A stretch of DNA of 64,000 nt, taken from positions 10,471,860 to 10,535,859 of the forward strand of contig NC_049997.1 of the NCBI RefSeq assembly GCF_000003815.2. The letters run 5' to 3'. The stretch's first letter is position 1. Each line of letters starts with the position of its first letter. Both the position numbers and the translations under genes were made by a program. The notes below the pieces were generated by a model. That model was not told where the DNA came from. It did no database searches and saw only the letters and a list, made by a program, of their open reading frames with translations. This document shows, in pieces, positions 45,740-56,039 of the stretch. Source of the DNA: Branchiostoma floridae (Eukaryota; Chordata; Leptocardii; Amphioxiformes; Branchiostomatidae).

Positions 45740-47460
45740 ATTCGGATAGGAAATATTACAGAGGAGAAAAAAATTTAACAGTGCCGTACCTGTGTAAATG
45801 GACAGGTTGTAAGGAAGACAAAACTGATCATTTGCGGAACGTTACCGGCAGATGTCACCAACCACCAACTATGACAAATATTTGTTGGCGCATGCGGGTT
45901 GAGATTGCAGTGGTATGGGGTTCGTATATGTAGATGTTTCAATCGGATTGAGATCCAGAGTTTTTTTAAGTAGTACGATAATTTTCCTCCTTTTTATGAA
46001 TGAATGAATGACCTTTGTTGTACATTTGTGCTCAAGCAAGCTAAGTACAGGTCGTAGCGCTAGTGATCAGGTACAATTTCTGATATAAGAAAAATTTAAA
46101 TGGTATCTTACCACATCTACATAGACTAATACATTCTAGTGTGTAGAGGTTCAACTTATGTGTGTAGTTAATTTGAAACTACTGTCCGCTTTGGCACTGC
46201 TAACCCGGTCTCAGTTGACTAAATGATAAACAATCACGCAATGACTCAAGACAAATTGACAATTAAAGTGTATCAACTTACCTGGCTGAGGTGGGTTCAA
46301 AGGTCATTCAACCCAAACAACTTGTAGATCATTGAAAAACAGGTCACGCGATAAACTATGAATAGGATGCGTAGGACACCGAGGCTGTCATACAGGGCCC
46401 CAATCACGGTTTTTGTGGTGCGATGATTTGGAACCCTGACATTTTGAACAGTACATACACTTACGTACTTAGTTATTCAATCAAGTGAGGCTCCTCAACA
46501 GCACTTGTAATTAATTGGTCCTCCATGGCCCTTCGTAGCACTATAGTATCTTCCAGGTTTTTATATCTATGTACATTGTCTAAGTAGGTGACTCTGGGTC
46601 TTCCCCTACCTCTTTTTCCCTTATAGTAAGCTACCTAATACGGTGACCCGCCAGTTTCATGCTGCGCTGTTGTACATGTACTCTTCTTAATATTGGTACA
46701 ACTGTTGATTTAAATTAGATTTTCCTGTCATGGTACATTAAGGTACTTGCGTAGCATGCGAGTGTCACCAGTCATTTGTCCCCTTTTCGAATGGCTTTGT
46801 TAAGGTCCACCTTTTCGAGCATGGCTATGGATTTTCCATATCTTGCTTAGCTTGTGGCAGATATTCCAAGCAAGAGATTTTCTGACGCCAAAGTCTATTT
46901 CAGAGGCAGAAATCCATAGGCACTCAAGATATCAATAATATTGTATAATATTAATATATATATATATATGTATGCAGCATTGCATACCTGGTTGATACGT
47001 TACCAGAGATGTCACAGTATTGGAGCCTCGGTGAACTATAGCTAAATAAGATATTCAGGTCCAGTGGGCGTCTAAAAAAAAGAACAAACAAGACAACATA
47101 CACAGAATGTGCATCCGCTGCATGTATCGTATTTATATATATTACATAAGCTGTCACATACCTAACTAACAGTAGTATTTCCTACACCCAAATCACAGCT
47201 ACACATAGTTACACAGGGGACTTTCAAATGATCACGTTTAAAAAAAAAACAACTTTTGCTGTTTGAAGCGACGTACCCGTGCTGGTATATATTCCGATTC
47301 TGAATGTACAGTCAAACCTGCCCAAGACGACAACCTGGGGGACCGGAAACAAGAAAGCTTTTAAAAAAAGCTGGCCGGGGCGCATTTGGAAGGACTACCT
47401 CAAAATTTCATGTTGTGTTCCAGTAAAATGTGCATCATTATTAAACTAGAAGTTTATATC
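45740..47460. other. Flank of transporter B, no gene seen
   Basis: Partly homologous to the flank of transporter A (for example 'gctttggcactgctaaccc' at 46187 and 36847, 'aggtgggttcaaag' at 46289 and 37625). A short (AT)n run lies at about 46955. No exon or transposon protein recognised. Confidence 0.5.
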
Positions 47461-47466
47461 TAAAAT

Positions 47467-48833
47467 CTATGGGAAGTTGGCTGGAAACCTTTGTTCACTG
47501 GTATAATTGGATTTTCCGGCGTACTTTTCTGCCTGTTTTGCTTTGTATGAAGCTCTTCGTTTTGCAAGTCTTTCATCTTTTTGCTCACGGGTCTCATTTG
47601 CTTGTTTTGCTTTGTATGATGTTCTTCGTTTTGCAAGTCTTTCATCTTTTTCCTCAGGGGTCTCATTTGCTCGTTTTGCTTTATATGATGCTCTTTGCTG
47701 TGCTGCTTTTTGCTCACAGGTCTCATTTGCTTTCTTTGCTTTGTATGATGTTCTTTGTTCTGCAAGACTCTCTGTCTTCTGTTGATAGGTTTGTTTTTCT
47801 TGTTTGTCCTTGCATATTGCGCTTTGGATTGCAAGACCTTGCACTTTTTTATCATTTAAATTTGATGCTGCATTTGGTGACATTACTAATTGATTCAAGA
47901 GGCCTTCATTCCTGTTCTCTGGCATAGCACTTGGATGTTTGCTTGTGGTGCATGGCACAATGTTTTTCCCAGTACTTTGGTTACAATGTGGTGCAAATGG
48001 AAATGCTGTGTTTGGTTGTTGTAGGTTCTCTTTCGTAGATACAAACTCTGGTTTAACCAAGGTGTATGTGTGTTGTTGTTGAACTTGAAAGCAGTTTTCT
48101 GACTCAATCATAGAAGAAACATTGCTAGTCAGATTGATAATGTGTATACCAGTAGGTTCAACTGATAAGAAAACATTTTCTGCTTGTACTGGGACAACCT
48201 CAAAATTGCATGTTGTGTTCCAGTTAAGTTGTTGCAAGAATGAAACTAGATTGCTGTTTGAACTGTGCATGCTTAAAGTAGAAGTGCCATGGCTATCTGG
48301 CAATGCTGTTATGGGACTTCTGGCATGTGAGTCATAAACAAAATACTTGTTATCAGCGTGCAACAATGCTACTGTTGAACCAGTTATTCCATGTGCTGTT
48401 ATGAAAAGACAAGTGTTGGATTCAGCAAATGCTGCTTCTAGGGCTTTCTTTAAGGTGTAATAAGGATAGACTGCTTCTGTGGCAAATATGTCTCCAGTGT
48501 AAGACTCTTTTATTGATACACGTACAGTATTGTTGTAAAGTTGCAAATAGTCTGGAATATCATCAACGGAGAGGAACTCCACACCAGATCTTAGTGATGG
48601 TTTTATGTAGGTGTATAGTGCATCTCCTTGAAAAAGTACACCATCAAGGTCTGTACTTGTCCAGGTAATTGCTTGTCACCATCAAGGTCTGTACTTGTCC
48701 AGGTAATTGCTTGTCTGCAAGTACTGTGGTTAACAACTGCCATTAAAGCATTCACCTTGGTGGTATTTTCCCGATAAAATAGATTCACACATTGTTCACA
48801 ATATATGTGTTCTTTGCTTGACTTTATTTGCAC
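47467..48833 (-). pseudogene. Helitron-associated-type cysteine protease ORF, frameshifted fragment
   Basis: The main frame 48582-47467 gives 371 residues. N-terminal part: DIPDYLQLY, ITAHGITGSTVALLH, and YFVYDSHAR with a following GTSTLSMHSSN, which resembles the OTU/C76-like protease domain that accompanies PIF1-type helicases in eukaryotic mobile DNA; DSHAR would hold the catalytic His. C-terminal part: four 22-residue-like repeats of the pattern RxxSYKAKxANETxEQKDERLAK, an arrangement known from Helitron-like N-terminal regions, then a stop. Codons upstream of 48582 are in frame back to about 48645, where a 38-bp tandem duplication (48647-48722) shifts the frame; the preceding segment continues to 48833. 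No helicase domain follows, so only the 5' part of such an element is present. Family call is by pattern and not by search. Confidence 0.6.
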
Positions 48834-49190
48834 AATGCACAGTGCTCAGTGGCACGATTGAGTCTGGTGTGTGCAAAATGCACAGTGCTCAATGGCACGA
48901 TTGGTCTGGTGTGTGCAAAATGCACAGTGCTCAATGGCACGATTGGTCTGGTGTGTGCAAAATGCACAGTGCTCAATGGCACGATTGGTCTGGTGTGTGC
49001 AAAATGCACAGTGCTCAATGGCACGATAGGTCTGGTGTGTGCAAAATGCACAGTGCTCAGTGGCACAATTGGTCTGGTGTGTGCAAAATGCAGTGCTCAG
49101 TGGCACAATTGGTCTGGTGTGTGCAAAATGCAGTGCTCAGTGGCACGATTGAGTCTGGTATGTGCAAAATGCACAGTGATCAATGATCTG
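48831..49190. repeat. 42-bp minisatellite, about 8 units
   Basis: Unit 'gtgtgcaaaatgcacagtgc' + 'tcaatggcacgattggtctg' + 'gt' repeated about eight times, two units lacking 'cac'. The period is divisible by 3, so both strands show long open frames. It abuts the 5' end of the protease relic. Confidence 0.95.
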
Positions 49191-49554
49191 TTAATAGGTC
49201 TCAAGGTCTAATTTGGTTGGATCAAGGACTCTCTTTCAAACCTCTTTGGTTGGATGCAAAATGTAATGCGTAGATTTCAGCAGAAGAAGTATAAATGTGT
49301 ACTGTGTAAAATCTTATTGAGTACAGACTTTTGCTAGCTGTAAGTTTCTGTATATTACTGTGTCACTTGTATATATAGCAGAGAACAGTCTAAGGCGTCA
49401 CTGAAACAGAAAGAAAATATTGTCTTGATCACATAACATCTTACTAGTACCAACAAAAAGCAAAAATCTACAAAAGTTCAGGTGTGACATCTTGCCAACT
49501 GCTTTGCTGATTGTTTAACAGTTAGCTACAATCCGTTGTTTTCTACTATTCTTT

Positions 49555-50060
49555 GGAAATGTATGTTTTAATGTATTAGAATCCGATCCATCTTTTCAAC
49601 TTGTACGATATTTTTACAATCAAAAATGCCCTGCATAATGCCTCGCATCGGCTCAAGCACAGTGCACCATTAAACTATCTAAATTCTCGTCAATCCCCAC
49701 ACACTGGTTTTACTAAAAAAACTATATACCGTTCCTTGGAAATATGTTTCAATGTGTCCGAATTCATGATCACTATCTTTTCAAATTGTACGTTACTCTT
49801 ACGATCGAAAATGTCCTGCAGGACCTCCTGCAGCTGCATATATAGACGCACGCCCCCCTCCCACCCGCACGTAAACTGTTCCAATCGTTGCACAATAAAC
49901 TTGACTGTATACCCTCCACAAAATCTTTCGTGAAATGTCGTGCTCATTTTACTCACATGACACTACGCCTTAGAATGTAATGTTATATTTTAATACATCC
50001 GAATTCCAGAAAGATAACTTTACAAACTGTACCAATTTCTGTACGATAAAAATCTCACCT
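49555..50060 (-). repeat. Three diverged copies of an exon-like block
   Basis: Blocks near 49560-49660, 49735-49830 and 49975-50060 share, on the minus strand, a segment that in the middle copy reads EVLQDIFDRKSNVQFEKIVI and then NSDTLKHISK. The outer copies encode recognisable but broken versions (GIFDCKNIVQVEKM; EIFIVQKLVQFVKL with NSDVLKY). The middle copy has an open frame 49956-49690. Origin unknown. Confidence 0.45.
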
Positions 50061-50078
50061 CCTCCGCACCGTCAACGC

Positions 50079-50303
50079 CCGTGAGGGTATTTACCGGAAT
50101 AACCCGAAATGACCCGGAATAACCCGGAATAACCGTAATATTTCTTGTTCCCATGGCCATATATACATTATTTTATGCCAAAATATTGCATTCTGCGATC
50201 TTAACTTATCAAAGCACACTGTATTTCGGTAGCTTTCATCCTTTATTAAGGTTATTCCGGGTTATTCCGGGTTATTCCGGGTTATTCCGCTAAATACCCG
50301 GAC
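50079..50303. mobile_element. Fold-back element with GGGTTATTCC arms, flanked by CCGTCAACGC
   Basis: Left arm 'gggtatttaccggaataacc' with repeated 'ccggaataac'; right arm repeated 'gggttattcc' ending 'gctaaataccc'. The 10-base sequence CCGTCAACGC is present on both sides (50069-50078 and 50304-50313), as expected for a target duplication. Confidence 0.7.
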
Positions 50304-50474
50304 CCGTCAACGCTATCGCAAAATGAACCGTGCGATTTAACGACAACTCCTCAAATGTTACATGACCAGTGTTTTACTGCAAATCAAGAAACATTTTCCT
50401 TTCCTAGACTTTGCTAATGAGCGCTGCAATGTTTTCTGTACGAGTAGAGGTCATGGATAAACAGTATTCTTACA

Positions 50475-50595
50475 ACGTTTATTTGAAGGGCTAAGAAGGG
50501 CTGAGAATTGTCGTAAAAACGCACGGTACATTGCGTTTATTTGAAGGGCTGAGAAGGGCTGAGAATTGTCGTAAAAACGCACGGTACATTTTGCG
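50475..50595. repeat. Tandem duplication, about 57 bp, two units
   Basis: 'gtttatttgaagggct(a/g)aga' + 'agggctgagaattgtcgtaa' + 'aaacgcacggtacatt' occurs twice in direct succession. No function assigned. Confidence 0.8.
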
Positions 50596-51074
50596 ACCAT
50601 AGCAGACCCATCCAAGGACGAACCATTAAACCGGGCACAAAGCCGGGCGCCTTCGGCGCCCCGGCAAAAATGTGGCTTTCCTGGATCCGCTACTGCACTA
50701 CCTTCTACTACACTTCTTCAAGCTCCAATTCTACTCAATTTATAGGGTAAATGTGCTCGACATAGAATGAAAAATCTGTTGAAATTTCACGTAGCTTCAT
50801 TATAAACGCGCCCATTTAAACCACGAATTATAACATAGAGGTCTATGGGAAGAAGAAACTCATCAATGAGACCTTAACACTTGCGCGACAAACTATGCAC
50901 GCAACCGGTTCATGGCCAGGCAATGCAGACCACATACACCTTGCGCAACCGTGCGAGTGACGTGCGCTGAGACGCACTACCTCCCTGCTCTTGACATTCC
51001 TTCCCCAAGTGTTCAGAAAAACGTGGCGGATATTACCTCCCCCCCCCCCCCAAAAAAAAACGTACGGAAAAAAA

Positions 51075-51105
51075 GCACGTACGGCGGGTTGTACCCTTAG
51101 CTTTA
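51075..51105 (+). repeat. Short dispersed repeat CGTACGGCGGGTTGT
   Basis: 'cacgtacggcgggttgtacc' + 'cttagcttta' here recurs with one difference at 63936-63970. Probably the end of a dispersed element whose body is not recognised. Confidence 0.5.
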
Positions 51106-51529
51106 TTTAAAAACGACGCCCCAGTCTACGTCTAGGTGTACCATTGACAAAAATAACCACACTTGCAAACAGTCTGTTGAAGGAGAGTTAATTTCCCACT
51201 GTTTTTACCGTATTAAAACCGAATTTCAAAATGTCCATTGTTCTGCCAATTAAGATGAAAGGTTCCAGAGAATATTGATTGCTCGCGCCAAAATGTTGGA
51301 AAAGATGAGTTTGAAAATGATACGGATGACGTCATCACCACCATTTATTACCCCCTTCCATGAGACGCTCTGCAGTTGCCTGGTCTCTCGACAGATGTCG
51401 CCTTTGTTCATTTCAGGAGCCTCCGTGACGTCAGCTTCAGGCAATCAACCACTCCACCTAAGCTAGAATAATTAAACATCGTTTTCTCAATTTCGTTGCG
51501 TAACGGCCACATTGAGCTCGCATCTGGGA

Positions 51530-52200
51530 GGAGGCACAACTGCAACAAGAAGTCTGAGAACAACCCCCTTACCCAGAAAGTGGCAACTGAAGATATTCTG
51601 TACAGCCTGAGAGGTAAGTTTAGAGTGACGTAAGGTAAGTATATTTTTAATCGTCTGGTGTATTAAAAGTAATTCTTTATGTGCTAATAAAAGCGCCTGG
51701 AAGCTGCCAAGACGTCATGTCTGCATTTGTAACATGCCCAGCAACGCTAATTCCAAATAAATTGTCAAACGACGAAGCTATCCATATGATCAATCCCTTG
51801 ACAGGTCCCGAGTGTTGGAAACTGCACTTGATACGAACTTACTTAAAAATGGGGAGAAGAACAAGAAGTCTGAGTACAGCCCTTTGTGACGGCCTGAACC
51901 AGAAAGTGTCAACTGAAGGCATTCTGTCCAACTTGAAAGGTAAGTTTGGAGAGACGTAAGGTTCAGAAAACGTCTGGTGTAAATGTGGTTATTTATATCC
52001 TAATAAAAGCGGCTGGTAGCTGACAAAACGTCGCGGAAATGTCTGCATTAGTAACATGATTAGCAACGCTACTTCCAAATTAATTTTCCAAACCAACGAA
52101 ACTATCCATAGAATCAATATCTTGACAGGTCCCGAGTGTTGGAAACTGCACTTGATACGAACTTACTTAAAAACGGGGAGAAGGGCATGTTCCCTACCAG
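51530..52200 (+). repeat. Tandem exon-like blocks with 5' splice-site consensus
   Basis: Two overlapping repeat relations about 323 bp apart. 51680-51861 matches 51998-52184 ('acaggtcccgagtgttggaa' + 'actgcacttgatacgaactt'). 51540-51640 matches 51858-51965 ('caagaagtctgag' ... 'ggtaagttt(a/g)gag'). The plus-strand frame 51681-51959 includes GPECWKLHLIRTYLKMGRRT and GLNQKVSTEGILSNLKG just before GTAAGT at 51940; the first unit has a matching GTAAGT at 51614. Could be a duplicated 3' exon end of an unknown gene or of a transposon. Confidence 0.45.
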
Positions 52201-52627
52201 CCTTCACCGCCTCAGTGTCTCAGTTACATCAATTTGATCTTTTTGGAATTTTTATATTTATTTTTCTACGTTGAAATAATAACTTTTTTTTGCCATCTGG
52301 TACATAAACGAGCTGCAAATGCCCATATTGTGAATGCCGCTCCAATGCATGCTGATTTTTGCTTCCTAATTGTTTTATTTCATTGATGTCTAATGACACA
52401 TAATGTCTAAAATGAAATGCTTGAAATCCCAGCCAGCCTGGAAAATTGACTTTGGTTCCTGGAGAATGTTTCCCGGTCAATATATAACAGAGTACCTTAT
52501 ATTTGTTTACTTCTATTTAACCAAGATAACCAAGAAATTACATTGATGTGGCCTAGTCTTCTAATCAGGTCCAAACGGCGTCATGAAAAACAAAACAAGT
52601 AAACAACCTCCTTCAGCTTCAGACAAT

Positions 52628-53002
52628 CATCCTCCTTCGCACGGTCCCCAACGGCTAGCTGACTCAGCCTATGGGGCCCTGCTATCTCATGGTCTATCCG
52701 CAGTTACTTTCATTTCCTAGTCGCCCTGCTTATAGATATTAATGAGCTTACCCTTATATGGGCAGTCAGCCGTTGGGGATCGGGCGGAGGAGGATGATGC
52801 TATGTAAGACGTAACATGATTGGCTAATAGCTTCCCAGCGGCCTTTGCGAGACAGCTTTCGACAACAAAAAGCCCAAGAAAGGCCTATTCTCTAATATGT
52901 CGACAGCTGGTTTGTGGCGACAGTCATAATAACCGCTGGTAGGCATCTAGATAGCAGGGCCCCATAGGCTAATGCGGTTGGGGACCGGGCGTTAGGAGGA
53001 TG
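52628..53002. mobile_element. hAT-like fold-back MITE, 8-bp target duplication
   Basis: 375 bp. Arms 'catcctccttcgcacggtcc' + 'ccaacgg' and 'ggttggggaccgggcgttag' + 'gaggatg', plus inner arms 'ggggccctgctatct' and 'agatagcagggcccc'. Flanked by CAGACAAT at 52620-52627 and 53003-53010. Confidence 0.88.
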
Positions 53003-53080
53003 CAGACAATCAACATAACCATATCAGTAAAACTAGTTACCCGTAAGGTACAGCTAGTAAAACACTTATCCTACATGCAT

Positions 53081-53165
53081 AAGGCCACAGCAAGTAAATT
53101 TTATGGATGATATCATCGCGCGCATTAGTTTTCGTCTGATTTCAGAAAAAAAAGCAATACTTTTT
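53081..53165 (+). mobile_element. Terminal arm of the GGATGACAT repeat family
   Basis: 'aaggccacagcaagtaaatt' then 'ttatggatgatatcatcgcg' and 'cgcattagttttcgtctgat'. Diverged solo arm. Confidence 0.5.
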
Positions 53166-53496
53166 TTTCCTCTTCGGGGATTGTCAGATAGACCAAAATG
53201 GACAAACATGTTGTTTATAGCCTAATGCAACGTAATTATACTTGTAGTTGTAGATGACAAAATACTAAGGAGGTAGCCATGACTATAGTTGCAGAAGTGA
53301 AACTTGTTGGATAGTTGTAAAAGAACAACCAATATGGAAGCAAACCTGGCAAGTGATACCAGTGTAACACTAGTATCACGTTTTAAATTACTACTAGTTC
53401 ACTTCTTTAATACAGGAATGAATACCGTGTTAGTTGTGACAGGAGAAAGAAGAAACATTACAGTTTCTGTGGCAGGGAGTTCATTTCACGTCGTAC

Positions 53497-54030
53497 ATGT
53501 CCCCCAAGTTTCCTCTGAAGTTTCGAGCTGCTCTCCTGTGCTGCGCTGCTGATATTCCGGCTGCTAGAAAACTGTGCGGTTTTCTAGGGCACACAGCAAA
53601 CCTTGGTTGTTCTAAATGTACGAAGAGATTTGAGAAGGTTGGTAAGAAAACAAACTATTCTGGATTCGACAAAAGCAGTTGGCATTTGCGAAGGGACGCG
53701 CAGCACAGGAGAGAAGGATTGCAAGTACAGAGCTGTTGTAACGTGACGAGGAGGAAAGCGCTTGAAAAATCTTTTGGCACACAATACACACCGTTAATGG
53801 ATCCTGAGCACTACCAAGAGAATTTTCAAGCTTTGGATAGACAGGGAAATTCTAACCATAGCTAAGCTCAACAAATTAGAGAAACGCATAGGGAAAATAA
53901 ATATTCCAAGCGGAATTGAGCGCCTTTCAACCAAAATTACTTCAATATGGATTTTTCACTGCTGACGAGTGGAAGAATTGGACTCTGTATTGTAGTATGT
54001 ATTGTTTGAATGACTTGTTGCCACAGAGCA
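53497..54030 (+). pseudogene. CACTA/EnSpm-type transposase relic, middle part
   Basis: The plus-strand frame 53497-53865 contains RAALLCCAADIPAARKLCGF, GCSKCTKRF and NYSGFDKSSW, the zinc-knuckle-bearing region typical of Transposase_21-like CACTA proteins. In other frames further on are KRIGKINIPSGIERL and FTADEWKNWTLYCSMY, also characteristic. At least two frameshifts and a stop. The C-terminal part resumes at 55598 after two insertions. Confidence 0.7.
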
Positions 54031-54049
54031 TTATCAATGTTTGCAAATG

Positions 54050-54560
54050 TTAATCTTAAGTTGTCAGCGTCTGTGCAAACCTGCGTTCTTCAAGCCGACA
54101 TGTACGCTCAAGAATTTCCTAGTGGCACCCAAGGACAAAAATCCCAAAGGAAGTAGGTGTGGGGTGGTGTACCACATCACGTGTCAAGGGAAAACCAACA
54201 AAGGCCCTTGTAAGGAAACTTACATTGGTGAGACGGAACGTGCACTGAAAACTAGGTTCCTCGAACATCGGCCTCCTAGCTCTATCAAATCGTCTGAGGT
54301 GGCGCATATACACATAGAGTCTCCGGGACATTCCATTTCGTTGGACAAAGTCAAAATCCTAGACTCAGAACAGGATTTCTTCGCGCGAGGAGTGAAGAAG
54401 GCAGTGTACATTAGAGCCCAACGGCCCACACTCAACAGAGACGGGGGCGACACAGGCTTTCTGATACTTATGACCCCCTCCTGCAAAAGTGGCGTGTTCG
54501 TGACGTCACTGCTGGAGATAGGGTCATTCTGTGAACAAGGTCGACGGAGTTGACCGAAAA
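54050..54560 (+). mobile_element. Penelope-like element fragment, GIY-YIG endonuclease
   Basis: Plus-strand frame to 54553. After FLVAPKDKNPKG come GVVYHITC (GIY position), ETYIGETERALKTRFLEHR (YIG plus the conserved Arg), and KAVYIRAQRPTLNRDGG (the terminal Asn region). This linker-plus-GIY-YIG order is that of Penelope-like retroelements. The RT domain is missing, so it is a 5'-truncated tail. It lies within the CACTA relic. Confidence 0.85.
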
Positions 54561-54714
54561 TTTAGGGTAAGTACCTATAGTAATTCGTGTTGGAAAGAAA
54601 GTTTAGCAATTTCCAGAAAGAGTATTGTTGAAAATGTGTACCTCTCGCTGTATCTCAAACTTTGATTGGTCAGCTGACGAACAGACAATCAAACTCCCGC
54701 CGAAATGCACTGTC

Positions 54715-55597
54715 CGACAGGCGTCATATTCACCGCCTATTACTATTTCACAATATTGTTAACGGACTGACTCGTGAATACCTTACCACTTTACTTCCTT
54801 ATGCAATTACGGTGATATGTAATTATGATTTGAGAAACAGCAGAAACTTGAGACCTATTAAATTTTCGACTGACCGCTTTGGAAAGTCCTTTACTCCATA
54901 TTCCATCACTGCTTGGAACAACTTGGACTTAACTCTTCGTGCACTCGATTTCTCGAAATTTCGAGAACATCTTTTTAAAACGATACGCCCTCCCAAATTC
55001 AGCCATTTCAGCTTCGGGTCTCGACACTCTTGCATTCTCATTTCACGACTTCGTATGGGCACCTGCAGCTTGAATTATAGTCTTTTCACGCGCGCGGGTC
55101 TTGTGTCAAGCCCAGCCTGCAGCTGCGGGTGTCCATTCGAAACTATTTCACACTACCTTTTGCACTGCCCTACCTATAATTACCAGCGCTCAGTTCTCAT
55201 CGGCAAACTCTCTGGGTTACTTGTACATATACTTGATTTCCACAGTCTTGCAAATAATGCCAAAGAAATGTTGATTTTACAAGGTAGTTCTTTCTGCTCC
55301 TTCAATGTCAATTGCAGAATTATAGAAGCAACACATGTGTACATTGCAACAACAAATCGTTTTTAGATTCAAGTATAATTCTTTGTTTTTGTTTTCTACT
55401 CCAGTAAGGGAGATCGACTCACGCACACTGTTCATACATATGTAATTATCTATTTATTATTGTCCTGTATAATTTATTATTTTCAATTCTTGTATAAGTG
55501 GCGGCGTTAATATAAGTTGAATGTAACTTGAGTCCGCCGTCACTTAGTCCTCGTCCGTTTATTTGTATTCTTACACGTATTTCAATAAAGAAAAAAA
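54715..55597 (+). mobile_element. 5'-truncated non-LTR retrotransposon with 12-bp target duplication
   Basis: Coding to 55366: DRRHIHRLLLFHNIVNGL, TPYSITAWNNLDL, RLRMGTCSLNYSLF and the Cys/His motif CSCGCPFETISHYLLHCP, the end of a LINE reverse transcriptase ORF. About 230 bp of 3' UTR ends in AATAAAG plus an A-tail (55582-55600). The sequence aaatgcactgtc flanks it (54703-54714 and 55598-55609). Inserted into the CACTA coding relic. Confidence 0.9.
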
Positions 55598-56036
55598 AAA
55601 TGCACTGTCGCCAGATGACAAAGAGTTCTTCAAAGATACTTGTAATGATATGTATCCTACCAAGGAGATAAATGCTTCAAACACGGCAACAGTTGTTAGA
55701 AAGTACGGAACTTGTCAAGTTGGACAGGAACTGTTTGGCTCTAGGATAGCGACTAGGTCGAGTAAAGGAACGTATGTCATGGCTGCATGGTTCGGTGAAA
55801 ACGGAAACATTGATTCTCCCTGTAAGTCTGACATCGGAAACGGGAAGCCGTTTACTGTATGGGAGAAGTCAACGGAAGTCGGAGGCCCGTCTTCGTTCAT
55901 ACCCGTGCAGAGACTGTATCGAAAATCTGCATGGGCAGAGACTGTGATTGTTGGAAAAAAAAGTTGCTGTTGTCTGCCCAATTGCCAGAAAAACTTTGCT
56001 ATAGAATGGGTGAATGACATATACTGTTGTATATAG
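55598..56036 (+). pseudogene. CACTA/EnSpm-type transposase relic, C-terminal part
   Basis: Reads NALSPDDKEFFKDTCND, ATVVRKYGTCQVGQELFGSR and SSKGTYVMAAWFG, the pattern at the end of CACTA-type transposases, then stop at 56036. The same frame precedes the LINE insertion at 54703-54714, so the frame is continuous when the insertion is ignored. Plus strand like the part at 53497. Confidence 0.65.
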
Positions 56037-56039
56037 ATT

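Noticed and set aside
47469..47927. Plus-strand frame rich in Leu/Phe/Cys, looks membrane-like
   Set aside because: Antisense of the Lys/Glu repeat region of the protease ORF.
48818..49211. Cys/His-containing repeat protein (CKMHSAQWHDWSGV)n
   Set aside because: 42-bp minisatellite with period divisible by 3, open on both strands. Resemblance to metal-binding repeats is coincidental.
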